Below are positions 1 to 7,278 of a stretch of 64,000 nt of DNA, piece after piece. Made by a program: the position numbers and the translations under genes. Position 1 is the first letter of the stretch, and the number at the start of each line of letters is the position of its first letter. Below the pieces are notes generated by a model. That model was not told the DNA's origin, did no database searches, and worked only from the letters and a program-made list of their open reading frames with translations. This DNA comes from Centipeda noxia ATCC 43541. Lineage in GTDB: Bacteria > Bacillota > Negativicutes > Selenomonadales > Selenomonadaceae. The stretch lies in NCBI RefSeq assembly GCF_000160555.1, contig NZ_GG749281.1, forward strand, positions 225,955 to 289,954, given 5' to 3'.

Positions 1-348
1 CCGTCCGTCGTCACCTACTGCGCGACGAAATTCTACGTCAGCGCCTTTACCGAAGGGCTCGCACAGGAACTCGCAGCGCGCGGGGCGAAACTCCGCGCAA
101 AGCTCCTCGCTCCCGCCGCAACGCAGACCGAGTTCGGCGCCGTCGCCAACGACAACCCTGCCTACGACTACGACAAGGCATTCGGCACCTACCACACGAG
201 CGCCCAGATGGCAGAATTCCTGCTCGCCCTCTACGACAGCGACGCCGTCCTCGGCATCGTCGACCGCGAGACGCTGGCCTTCCGCCTCACCGCCCCGCAG
301 CTGCCGTACGCAGGCGGCTCTGCGCGCAATCAGAAAATCTCCGATTGA
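1..348 (+). CDS. Short-chain dehydrogenase/reductase, C-terminal part (5' end outside window)
   Basis: Frame 1 is open from the left edge to a TGA at 346-348 and gives the last 115 residues of a classical SDR. The catalytic Tyr-x-x-x-Lys motif is visible at residues 6-10 of the fragment (YCATK). It is followed by the substrate-loop pattern after the sixth strand (LAPAATQTEFG). The Rossmann glycine motif and catalytic Ser lie upstream of the window. The substrate cannot be inferred. Its 3' end overlaps the convergent WYL regulator by 19 bp. Confidence 0.85.
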   Translation, partial: PSVVTYCATKFYVSAFTEGLAQELAARGAKLRAKLLAPAATQTEFGAVANDNPAYDYDKAFGTYHTSAQMAEFLLALYDSDAVLGIVDRETLAFRLTAPQLPYAGGSARNQKISD

Positions 349-1295
349 GGCATGTCTGCCCCCACCCTCTCATAATGCGCCGTCAGCGCGCGCAGCCGCA
401 CGCGGATCACGTCCCGCAGCACCTGAGGCCGAATCTCCAGCACCGCATCCCCACAGCGGATAAAATAGTCCGCAATGAACGTCTCCTCGCCTGGGTTGTA
501 AAACCCGCAAATACAGCACTGCCTGTCCTGCTCTGTAAGGTGCATGGACGGGTAGTGTTCTTTATGAAATAGATCACGGCCGCGCTCCGTGACCCGCACG
601 GCAAAGGAGACCGCATCCGCAGAGCGATAGAGTTCCTCGGCGGAGCGTGCAAACGCGGGCAGGGCTCTGCCCTCCTCCGCAGACGGGCGCACCGAGACAA
701 TCCGATCGCAGCGAAAGACCTGCACCCGCCCCGTCTCAAAATTGTACGCCGTCCCGTACCACTGCCCATATGCCGCGCTGATCCGGAAGAACTGCAGCGT
801 ATAGGTGCGCAGCGTTCCCTTGCGATATGCAATCGTGCAGGGCTGCTCCTCCATGGCAAACCGCAGGAGATCCTTGAGGCAGGCACTCTCGTTCGGGTGC
901 CACACCGCATCCAGGCGCAGGATCTCCGCCATGCGGTGCAGGCGCTCGATGTGCACGGGCGCAAGACAGCCCTCGAACTTCTCCCGCAGACGCGCAATAT
1001 CCAGATGGAACGGCGTTGTCTGATAGGCATCCAGTGTGCGCATCGCAACGTAGAGTGCATACATCTCGTCTGCCGTGAAAACAACCGGCGCAAGCAGCCG
1101 GTTCGGCAGGATGCCGTATGACCCGCCGCGCCCGGGACGCGAAAAGATCGGCATGCCCAGCTCCTCAAGCGCGCGGACATCGCGCAGGGCAGAGCTGCGG
1201 GAAATGCCGTATTTCTCCATCAGATCGCGCAGGTTAAAGTGGTCTTTCCCCGCGAGATAACGCATCATGTCATTCAGCCGCTCAGATTTATGCAT
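330..1295 (-). CDS. HTH/WYL-domain transcriptional regulator (YafY type)
   Basis: The 321-residue protein has an N-terminal winged HTH (residues about 5-55: LNDMMRYLAGKDHFNLRDLMEKYGIS...). A WYL-type sensor domain follows at about residues 130-210, with the signature present as WYG (GQWYGTAYNF). The start at 1295 is chosen because a GGAG lies 9 nt upstream; the frame stays open to 1472 without protein-like sequence. It is divergent from the pyridoxamine-oxidase-like gene at 1381, with an inverted repeat between them, which suggests it represses itself and its neighbour. WYL proteins of this architecture are usually single-gene regulators of a divergent enzyme. The ligand is unknown. Confidence 0.85.
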   Translation of the reverse strand: MHKSERLNDMMRYLAGKDHFNLRDLMEKYGISRSSALRDVRALEELGMPIFSRPGRGGSYGILPNRLLAPVVFTADEMYALYVAMRTLDAYQTTPFHLDIARLREKFEGCLAPVHIERLHRMAEILRLDAVWHPNESACLKDLLRFAMEEQPCTIAYRKGTLRTYTLQFFRISAAYGQWYGTAYNFETGRVQVFRCDRIVSVRPSAEEGRALPAFARSAEELYRSADAVSFAVRVTERGRDLFHKEHYPSMHLTEQDRQCCICGFYNPGEETFIADYFIRCGDAVLEIRPQVLRDVIRVRLRALTAHYERVGADMPQSEIF

Positions 1296-1310
1296 CGTCA
1301 CCATCTCCAT

Positions 1311-1337
1311 AAAAGGTGCCGCAAATTGACACCTTTT
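1311..1337. promoter_or_regulatory. Inverted-repeat operator in the WYL/PNPOx divergent promoter
   Basis: The 8-bp arms AAAAGGTG (1311-1318) and CACCTTTT (1330-1337) are perfect inverted repeats 11 bp apart. They sit between the divergent starts at 1295 and 1381. Two overlapping TATACT -10 candidates for the rightward gene lie at 1338-1348, directly beside the right arm. A bound regulator would therefore block the promoter. That the WYL protein binds here is inferred. Confidence 0.6.
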
Positions 1338-1380
1338 TATACTATACTCCAAGTATTCCGGAAAGAAAAGGAGAATGACA

Positions 1381-1800
1381 ATGAACATGACGGATGAATT
1401 TCTTCGCTTGATGCGCACGCAGAGGGAGATTGCTCTCGCGACCTCCGCGGACAATACGCCCCATGTGCGCATCGTGAACTTTATCTATGCCCCGGAGGAG
1501 CGGCGCATTTACTTTGCCACCTTTGCCGACAATGCAAAGGTCAGCGAGATGGCTGCAAACAACACCGTCTCCTTTACGACCATCCCGCATGACGGGAGCA
1601 CGGCGCACGTCCGCGCAGTCGGCACAGCGGCGCCGAGCACGCACAGCATCTTCGACCTCGCCGATGCCTTTGCGGCGAAGATTCCGGGCTACGACGAGAC
1701 CATCGCCGCCGTCGGCAGTGAACTGCTCCTCTACGAGATCACATTCGATACGGCGGCCGTCACCGTGGACATGGAGCACAGCGGGACAGTTTGCCTCTAG
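1381..1800 (+). CDS. Pyridoxamine 5'-phosphate oxidase family (flavin-binding split-barrel) protein
   Basis: The 139-residue protein has the small split-barrel fold typical of PNPOx-like FMN or heme binders (MRTQREIALATSADNTPHVRIVNF at the N-terminus, then IYFATFADNAKVSEM). AAGGAG at 1368-1373 is 7 nt before the ATG at 1381. Another in-frame ATG at 1375 is too close to it. It is short for a true PdxH (about 210 residues), so it is probably a general flavin reductase or detoxification protein, not the vitamin B6 enzyme. It is divergent from a WYL regulator, a common arrangement for this family. Confidence 0.8.
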   Translation: MNMTDEFLRLMRTQREIALATSADNTPHVRIVNFIYAPEERRIYFATFADNAKVSEMAANNTVSFTTIPHDGSTAHVRAVGTAAPSTHSIFDLADAFAAKIPGYDETIAAVGSELLLYEITFDTAAVTVDMEHSGTVCL

Positions 1801-1847
1801 ACTTTGCCAAACACGGAGGCCTATCCTTGCTTTTTTATGCCTCTTTC

Positions 1848-1876
1848 TTGTCCTGGCTGTTCATACATTGTATAAT
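1848..1876 (+). promoter_or_regulatory. Sigma-70-type promoter for the DUF4160/DUF2442 pair
   Basis: TTGTCC (1848-1853) is followed by a 17-bp spacer and a perfect TATAAT (1871-1876). It lies 35 bp upstream of the ATG at 1911, which has its own AGGAGG. Confidence 0.7.
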
Positions 1877-1910
1877 AGAATCAACAACCGGATCGAAGGA
1901 GGCAGCGTCT

Positions 1911-2171
1911 ATGCCAACGATTTCCATGTTCTTCGGGATCATCATTCGCATGTATAACAACGGCGAACACAATCCGCCGCATTTCCACGCCTCGTATCAG
2001 GGCTGCCATGCGGTGTTTGATATGAACGGCGACCTCACAGATGGGGATATGCCGCGAAAACAGCAAAAGCTGATCGCCGCATGGGCAGAGCTGCACCATG
2101 ACGAGCTGCTCGCAAACTGGGAGCTCGCCATAAACGAGCAGCCGCTCTATAAGATCGCCCCACTGCGCTGA
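1911..2171 (+). CDS. DUF4160 domain protein
   Basis: The 86-residue protein carries the DUF4160 signature: an N-terminal ISMFFGIIIRMYNNGEHNPPHFHA block and a C-terminal LLANWELAINEQPLYKI. A purine-rich AAGGAGG lies about 9 nt before the ATG. It is followed 18 nt later by a DUF2442 gene. The pair recurs in many bacteria and has been suggested to be a toxin-antitoxin-like module, but biochemical function is not established. The conserved HFH could bind metal; that is inference. Confidence 0.85.
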   Translation: MPTISMFFGIIIRMYNNGEHNPPHFHASYQGCHAVFDMNGDLTDGDMPRKQQKLIAAWAELHHDELLANWELAINEQPLYKIAPLR

Positions 2172-2189
2172 GGAAAGGAGGCCTCTGTT

Positions 2190-2447
2190 ATGAAACGTCC
2201 TGTCTGGCTCGTCGAGGATGTCAAGCCACAGCGTGACTATACCCTGCTGATTACCTTTGCAGACGGCAGTCGGCGTCTCTACGACGCGCGCCCTCTGCTC
2301 GAAAAGGAACTCTATGCCATGCTCAAAAATCCTGCTTTTTTCCTGCGTGCGCGTGCGGAATACGGTACCGTCGTCTGGAGCGACGATGTGGACATCGCCC
2401 CCGAGCATCTGTATGAATGCAGCCGCCGTGTCGAAAAATCGGCGTAG
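2190..2447 (+). CDS. DUF2442 domain protein
   Basis: The 85-residue protein is recognised by its N-terminal PRDYTLLITFADGS-like strand region and the closing pattern VVWSDDVDIAPEHLYE. It starts 18 nt after the DUF4160 gene behind AGGAAAGGAGG, so the two are almost certainly co-transcribed. Function is unknown. The pairing with DUF4160 is conserved across phyla, which suggests a shared complex or an antitoxin-like role. Confidence 0.85.
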   Translation: MKRPVWLVEDVKPQRDYTLLITFADGSRRLYDARPLLEKELYAMLKNPAFFLRARAEYGTVVWSDDVDIAPEHLYECSRRVEKSA

Positions 2448-2467
2448 GAACCGCACTGCCCGCAGAT

Positions 2468-2478
2468 CCCCCCCCCCC
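2468..2478 (+). repeat. Homopolymeric poly-C tract (11 C) upstream of purH
   Basis: Eleven consecutive cytosines lie 52 bp before the purH-like ATG and 20 bp after the DUF2442 stop. Tracts of this length are prone to slipped-strand length change. An AT-rich stretch (AAATAAATAC) that could hold the -10 follows immediately. Confidence 0.7.
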
Positions 2479-2529
2479 GCTGCTAAATAAATACAGAACA
2501 ACCGATGCGAGAGAAAAGGAGCGCTCACG

Positions 2530-3702
2530 ATGAACGAAATCGCACTGAAATACGGCTGCAACCCGAACCAGACACCCGCGCGCGTCTATGCGGACGGCGG
2601 CCTCCCCTTCACCGTCCTCAACGGACGCCCCGGCTACATCAACCTGCTCGATGCGCTGAACAGCTGGCAGCTCGTCCGCGAGCTGCGGGAGATGTCGGGG
2701 CTGCCCGCCGCGGCCTCCTTCAAACACGTCAGCCCCGCAGGCGCCGCACTCGGCCTGCCGCTCTCCGAGATGCTTGCCCGCGCCTGTGCGGCGGAGGGGC
2801 GCGACCTCTCGCCCGTCGCCTGCGCCTATGTCCGCGCACGCGGCGCCGACCGCATGAGCTCCTACGGCGACTTTGCCGCCGTCTCCGACATCTGTGACGA
2901 GGGCCTTGCAGAGTTCCTGCGCGGCGAGGTCTCCGACGGCATCATCGCGCCGGGCTATACGGAAAAGGCTCTTGAGATTCTAAAGAGCAAGCGCAAAGGC
3001 AGCTACCTCATCCTCCAGATGGATGAGCGCTACACGCCGCCCGCCCTCGAGCGCAAGGACGTGTACGGCGTCACCTTCGAACAGCAGCGCAACAACGTGC
3101 AGATCACAGAGGACTGCCTCACCGAGCGTCCGACGGCGAACAAAGACATCCCCGCCGAGGCCCGCCGCGACCTCCTGCTCGCCCTCATCACGCTGAAATA
3201 CACCCAGTCCAACTCCGTCTGCTACGCCGTCGACGGACAGGCGATCGGCGTCGGCGCGGGACAGCAGTCGCGCGTCCACTGCACGCGCCTCGCGGGGAAC
3301 AAGGCGGACATCTGGCACCTGCGCCAGAGCCCGCAGGTGCGCGCGCTCCCGTTCCGTGACGACATCCGGCGTCCCGACCGCGACAACGCCATCGACGTCT
3401 ACACCGCGGGCGACGAGGACGACTACGCTCTGCTCGCCGCGGACTGGCAGCGCCTCTTCACAGAGAAGCCCGCCCCCTTTACGCGCACGGAAAAACGCGC
3501 CTATCTGAGCACGATCAAAGGGGTCGCCCTCGGCTCAGATGCCTTCTTCCCGTTCGGCGACAACGTCGAGCGCGCGCATCAGAGCGGCGTCTCCTACATC
3601 GCGCAGAGCGGCGGTTCCATCCGCGACGACAACGTCATCGAGACCTGCGACAAATACGGCATCGCAATGGCGATGACCCACATTCGCCTGTTCCATCACT
3701 GA
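2530..3702 (+). CDS. purH: Stand-alone phosphoribosylaminoimidazolecarboxamide (AICAR) formyltransferase
   Basis: The 390-residue enzyme matches the AICAR transformylase half of PurH. It opens with LKYGCNPNQTPARVY and carries the active-site SFKHVSPAGAA motif at about residues 63-73, where the Lys and His are catalytic. The SNSVCYAVDGQAIGVGAGQQSR block and the C-terminal SDAFFPFGDNVERA motif are also present. The N-terminal IMP cyclohydrolase domain of normal about 520-residue PurH is absent, so this gene gives the formyl transfer step of purine synthesis only. IMP cyclisation needs another protein (such as a PurO or a second PurH), not seen here. It is monocistronic, with a terminator just downstream. 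Confidence 0.9.
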   Translation: MNEIALKYGCNPNQTPARVYADGGLPFTVLNGRPGYINLLDALNSWQLVRELREMSGLPAAASFKHVSPAGAALGLPLSEMLARACAAEGRDLSPVACAYVRARGADRMSSYGDFAAVSDICDEGLAEFLRGEVSDGIIAPGYTEKALEILKSKRKGSYLILQMDERYTPPALERKDVYGVTFEQQRNNVQITEDCLTERPTANKDIPAEARRDLLLALITLKYTQSNSVCYAVDGQAIGVGAGQQSRVHCTRLAGNKADIWHLRQSPQVRALPFRDDIRRPDRDNAIDVYTAGDEDDYALLAADWQRLFTEKPAPFTRTEKRAYLSTIKGVALGSDAFFPFGDNVERAHQSGVSYIAQSGGSIRDDNVIETCDKYGIAMAMTHIRLFHH

Positions 3703-3731
3703 GCCCGCCGCGCGGACATCGCCCGCAGCGC

Positions 3732-3763
3732 AGCCCCGCAAGCACACCATGCGGGGCTTTTTT
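3732..3763 (+). terminator. Rho-independent terminator of purH
   Basis: Perfect 8-bp stem AGCCCCGC/GCGGGGCT with an 11-nt loop and a six-T tract, 30 bp after the purH stop. Confidence 0.9.
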
Positions 3764-3888
3764 GTGTGCACAGATGCGGCAAGTGCACAGCGCTGAATCT
3801 TCGCCTGTTTTATTCTCATATATTGCTCTTTCATTAAGGTTTTCTATTTGCTTTCTTTATCTGAATTATGTTATCATTCCGTTATCTT

Positions 3889-3907
3889 TGAGATAATGAG
3901 TCTCATT
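3889..3907 (+). promoter_or_regulatory. Fur-family-like operator upstream of the TonB receptor
   Basis: TGAGATAATGAGTCTCATT contains the perfect palindrome AATGAG-T-CTCATT and matches the left half and core of the classic Fur box. It lies 27 bp before the ATG and 13 bp before the AGGAGG. It suggests metal-dependent repression by a Fur, Zur or related protein. Which metal is not clear, because the downstream receptor looks copper-type. Confidence 0.6.
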
Positions 3908-3933
3908 TTTGCACTTTACAGGAGGTACACTGA

Positions 3934-6066
3934 ATGACCCGACAACTCAGCCGCCGCCTCGCGCTCCTCAGCATAGCGCTCGGCACCGTATCCCTCAGCG
4001 CACACGCCTACGCGGCGGAGACGATGCAGGCCGATACGGGCGGCACGACGATGGATATGCCCGCCGTGGCGAGCTCTGCCGCCCCAGAGGATGCGCCCTA
4101 CGAATTTACGCTTGGCGAGGTCATCGTCACCGGCTACCGCACGCGCACGCCGCTCACGCTCGCAACCGATCCGCGCAGACCGCGCCAGCCCATCCCTGCA
4201 GCCGACGGCGCGGGCTACCTGAAGACGATCCCCGGTTTCTCCGTCGTGCGCAAGGGAGGCCTCGGCGGCGACCCGATGATGCGCGGCATGGGCGGGTCAC
4301 GCATGGTGATGGACATGAACGGCGGCGGGATGGCAGGCAGCTGCCCGAACCGCATGGATCCCACAGCCACCTATGCCTTCCCTGAGACGTTCAGCCGCAT
4401 CATCGTGAACAAGGGACCGCAGAGCGTCCGCTACGGTGCAAGCATTGCGGGCAATGTCGTCTTTGAGCGCATAACAGAGCGTTTTGAAGCCCCCGGCGTG
4501 CGCGGAAATATCTCCGTGCTCGGCGCGAGCAGTCACCGGTTCGATGATCTCATCGACATCACGGCGGGCGGCAAAGAGGGCTACCTGCGCCTCATTCAGA
4601 CGCGCAATTATGCGCAGGACTACAAGGACGGCGGCGGGCACCGCATCCACTCGGGCTACGGCCGCCACAGCCTCACGGGCATCGTCGGTCTGACGCCCGA
4701 TCCCGATACCCTCTTCGAGCTCTCCTACGACCGCAGCCGCGGCTGGGCAAAATACGCACACGGCATGATGGACGGTCCGCAGTTCGACCGCGACAGCTAC
4801 GGTGTGAAATTCGAGCACGCACACCTCTCGCCTGTGGTCGAGAGGCTCACAGTTCAGCTCAACCACAACACGATTGATCACATCATGGACAACTACACCC
4901 TGCGCCCCGCAGGAGGGATGGCGATGGGCACAGATGTGAAACGCGTGCAGTACGGTGCGCGCGCCGCCCTTGATCTGCGTTTCTCGCCAAAGAGCACCGG
5001 TGCCGTCGACATCGAGATGCGGCATGACGCGCATTTCTTCGCCGAGGCACATCGGATGCTCAAGGGATCGTTCAGCAACGACATGGACATCAAGAATTTC
5101 GGCATATTCCTCGAGTACAACCGTGATCTCGCCGCGTGCAGCCGTCTCCTCACGGGTCTGCGCTACGACAAGATCGACACGGACTATCATAACGCACGCT
5201 TCCGGAATCCGATGGGGATGCTCACGCGCGATCTCGTCCCCGGCAGTACGAGCGACCGTGCCGTCAGCGGCTTCGTTCGCTGGGAACGCACGGCAAAGAA
5301 GCAGCCGCTCACGTTCTACGTCGGCGTCGGGCATGCGGAGCGTCCCGCGGACTACTGGGAGGCCTATCATACCTGGCTCGCTTACAGCAATCGCCGTCTC
5401 GGCATGCACGCCGACCCCGCCGCCCACCGTCCGCGCCGTGAGAAGAACACACAGCTCGACCTCGGATGGGTCTACAAGGGCAAGAAGACGAGCGCAAACC
5501 TCTCGCTTTATTACGCGCACATCCACGACTACATCCTGCGCCTGCCGCAGATCGGGATGGGCATGAACGCGCGCACGCCCTACGGAAATGTAAATGCCCG
5601 CCTCTACGGGTTCGAGGCGGAGATCACGCGCAAACTCTCGCCGCGCTGGACACTTGGCGCCTCGCTCGCCTACACGCGCGGCGAGGACCGCACAAACAAT
5701 GCGCCCCTCCCGCAGATCGCACCGCTCGAGGCAAATCTCACGGCGAAATACAGCCACAAAAAAGTCGAGGCAAACGCTGTCTGGCGCCTCGTCAGCCGTC
5801 AAAACCGCTATCATAGGGGCTACGGCAGCGTCACGGGCACGGACTACGGTCCCACGGGCGGATTCGGCACACTCGGGCTCAGCATTGCCTACCGTCCCGA
5901 TGAGAATCTGACATTCTCCCTCGGCGTCGACAATCTGTTCAACAAGACCTATGCCGAGTTCGTCAATTACAGCGAGGCTGCCATCGCCGGTCTCGGCATC
6001 CCCGCCGGCGGTCATATCTCCGAGCCGGGGCGCACCCTCTGGTTTCGGAGCAATTACCGGTTCTAA
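3934..6066 (+). CDS. TonB-dependent copper receptor (OprC/NosA type), outer membrane
   Basis: The 710-residue outer-membrane protein has a signal peptide (cut near residue 27, after AYA). A TonB-box-like strand and plug domain follow (EVIVTGYR, then YLKTIPGFSVVRKGGLGGDPMMRGMGGSR). The OprC/NosA hallmark SCPNRMDPTATYAFPE follows the Met-rich VMDMNGGGMAG. The beta barrel closes with a terminal Phe (FRSNYRF), as expected for BAM substrates. Met and His clusters fit copper binding. It is monocistronic, behind AGGAGG and a Fur-like box. Its presence in an otherwise Firmicute-like genome is direct evidence for a diderm envelope. Copper specificity is by family, not shown. Confidence 0.9.
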   Translation: MTRQLSRRLALLSIALGTVSLSAHAYAAETMQADTGGTTMDMPAVASSAAPEDAPYEFTLGEVIVTGYRTRTPLTLATDPRRPRQPIPAADGAGYLKTIPGFSVVRKGGLGGDPMMRGMGGSRMVMDMNGGGMAGSCPNRMDPTATYAFPETFSRIIVNKGPQSVRYGASIAGNVVFERITERFEAPGVRGNISVLGASSHRFDDLIDITAGGKEGYLRLIQTRNYAQDYKDGGGHRIHSGYGRHSLTGIVGLTPDPDTLFELSYDRSRGWAKYAHGMMDGPQFDRDSYGVKFEHAHLSPVVERLTVQLNHNTIDHIMDNYTLRPAGGMAMGTDVKRVQYGARAALDLRFSPKSTGAVDIEMRHDAHFFAEAHRMLKGSFSNDMDIKNFGIFLEYNRDLAACSRLLTGLRYDKIDTDYHNARFRNPMGMLTRDLVPGSTSDRAVSGFVRWERTAKKQPLTFYVGVGHAERPADYWEAYHTWLAYSNRRLGMHADPAAHRPRREKNTQLDLGWVYKGKKTSANLSLYYAHIHDYILRLPQIGMGMNARTPYGNVNARLYGFEAEITRKLSPRWTLGASLAYTRGEDRTNNAPLPQIAPLEANLTAKYSHKKVEANAVWRLVSRQNRYHRGYGSVTGTDYGPTGGFGTLGLSIAYRPDENLTFSLGVDNLFNKTYAEFVNYSEAAIAGLGIPAGGHISEPGRTLWFRSNYRF

Positions 6067-6084
6067 ATAACATCATTCCCCACG

Positions 6085-6120
6085 GAGCTGCCGCCCCCAA
6101 CGCGACAGCTTCTTTTTTCT
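6085..6120 (+). terminator. Terminator of the TonB receptor gene
   Basis: The 9-bp stem AGCTGCCGC/GCGACAGCT has one mismatch and is followed by a T-rich run (TCTTTTTTCTT), 20 bp after the stop. Confidence 0.75.
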
Positions 6121-6195
6121 TCCCCTTTTCACTCTGCTATGCTATAATAAAACATTATTAGAACGATGCGTGCAAAGACGAGGAGGTGATTGGTC

Positions 6196-6627
6196 GTGAT
6201 CGAAGCGGCCAAGACATTCGAGGAGTATCTCAAGAAGGAAAACATCTCGGGCTTTCAGGTCCGCGAGGCAGGCGACGACCGCGATACGGCGATCTTTGAG
6301 AGCGAGGTTGAGATCGAGGGGCGCCGTCTGCCCATCGTCGTCCTCATTGACGCAACCGCCTACGCCACCATCCGCATCCGCCTCGCGCAGAATGCCGTCG
6401 ATGATACGAATGCCATGCTCCTCACCGGCTGGCTCATGCGGCAGAACCAGGACAGCCGCCTCATCAAGTTCTACCTCACCTCCGACACGACCATCCTCGC
6501 CGACGTCGTCGTCCCGCACAACCCCGAGGCATTCGATCCTGATGTCATGACGAGCGTCCTGCGCGTTTTCATCCGCGACATCACGAAGCTCATGCCCGAT
6601 CTTGCCATGCTCCTCCCGGAGGAGTGA
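6196..6627 (+). CDS. Small acidic protein of unknown function (YbjN / type III chaperone-like)
   Basis: The roughly 143-residue protein has an N-terminal helix (IEAAKTFEEYLKKENI), a sheet region and a C-terminal helix (SVLRVFIRDITKLMPDLAMLL). The overall pattern recalls the YbjN/secretion-chaperone fold. AGGAGG at 6181-6186 is 9 nt before a GTG at 6196, preferred over a TTG at 6190 that is only 3 nt away. No catalytic motif or signal peptide is visible. It is monocistronic, between the TonB receptor and tRNA-Gly. The fold assignment is tentative. Confidence 0.7.
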   Translation: MIEAAKTFEEYLKKENISGFQVREAGDDRDTAIFESEVEIEGRRLPIVVLIDATAYATIRIRLAQNAVDDTNAMLLTGWLMRQNQDSRLIKFYLTSDTTILADVVVPHNPEAFDPDVMTSVLRVFIRDITKLMPDLAMLLPEE

Positions 6628-6641
6628 GCGCCTCCGCGCGT

Positions 6642-6670
6642 TTGACAAACCGCGCCGAATCTGCTATTAT
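6642..6670 (+). promoter_or_regulatory. Promoter of tRNA-Gly
   Basis: TTGACA (6642-6647), 17-bp spacer, TATTAT (6665-6670), 10 bp before the tRNA 5' end. Confidence 0.85.
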
Positions 6671-6680
6671 ACTCAAGATT

Positions 6681-6754
6681 GCGGGCATAGTTCATCGGTA
6701 GAATGAAAGCTTCCCAAGCTTTAGAGGTGGGTTCGATTCCCATTGCCCGCTCCA
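6681..6754 (+). tRNA. tRNA-Gly (anticodon CCC), 3' CCA encoded
   Basis: A complete cloverleaf is visible. The acceptor arms GCGGGCA/TGCCCGC pair perfectly. The D-arm contains TTCATCGGTAGAA, the anticodon loop is TTCCCAA, and the T-arm contains GGTTCGATTCC. Discriminator T is followed by encoded CCA at 6752-6754. A consensus promoter and a terminator bracket it as a single-gene unit. Confidence 0.95.
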
Positions 6755-6764
6755 TAGAGAATGC

Positions 6765-6793
6765 AGAGCTGTCAGAAATGACAGCTCTTTTTT
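6765..6793 (+). terminator. Terminator of tRNA-Gly
   Basis: Perfect 10-bp stem AGAGCTGTCA/TGACAGCTCT with a GAAA tetraloop and a six-T tract. Confidence 0.9.
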
Positions 6794-6823
6794 AAATCAG
6801 GGATGCTCGGAAAGGGGACCGCG

Positions 6824-7172
6824 ATGATAAAGCAAAGGAAACCGCTGCGGATCTGGGCCGCCCTCGCCCTCCTCTGCGGCGCCCTCCTCTCCGGCTGCAC
6901 GTCGACGCTGGCGACAGAGGGCAGCGATCCGTACACGCCGGATGATGTGATCGCGATGGCAGAGGACAAATTCGCCGCTGATCTTTTGCGCATTTTCGCA
7001 CGCCATGCTGCCGGCAGATGCCCTGCAGCTTCGCGCCGCCGACAGATGAGTTTATCGCGGGTCTTGCCGCCGCAGCAGCATCCAGTACAAGCGCCCCGAC
7101 CGCATCACGAATCGGATGGAGTCCTCCCTGCTGCGCGAGGTGGACTTGGCCGAGGAGAATGAAGCCGCATAA
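6824..7172 (+). pseudogene. Decayed lipoprotein gene (frameshifted)
   Basis: From the ATG at 6824 the first about 60 codons look real: a signal peptide with lipobox LLSGC, then YTPDDVIAMAEDKFAADLLRI. After that the frame becomes Arg/Pro/Ser-rich and no longer protein-like. Protein-like text continues in other frames: FAPPTDEFIAGLAAA near 7025-7075, then KRPDRITNRMESSLLREVDL down to the stop at 7170-7172. At least two frameshifts are therefore needed to restore a single protein of about 115 residues. The parental family is not recognised. Confidence 0.6.
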
Positions 7173-7215
7173 TCCACGCACGTCGTAGAGCAAACTTTTC
7201 GATTACACTTTCTTC

Positions 7216-7244
7216 TTGTATTCTCCCCTCCCTGTTTCTATAAT
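7216..7244 (+). promoter_or_regulatory. Promoter of the MFS transporter gene
   Basis: TTGTAT (7216-7221), 17-bp spacer, TATAAT (7239-7244), 34 bp before the ATG. Confidence 0.7.
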
Positions 7245-7278
7245 GCAGGTAAGTATCTGCAGACGCGGAGGTTTTTCT

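Noticed and set aside
1326-1348. TTGACA/TATACT promoter reading of the WYL-PNPOx gap
   Set aside because: The spacer between TTGACA and the nearest usable TATACT is 11 bp at most. The TTGACA is better explained as part of the operator arm; the real -35 is probably non-consensus.
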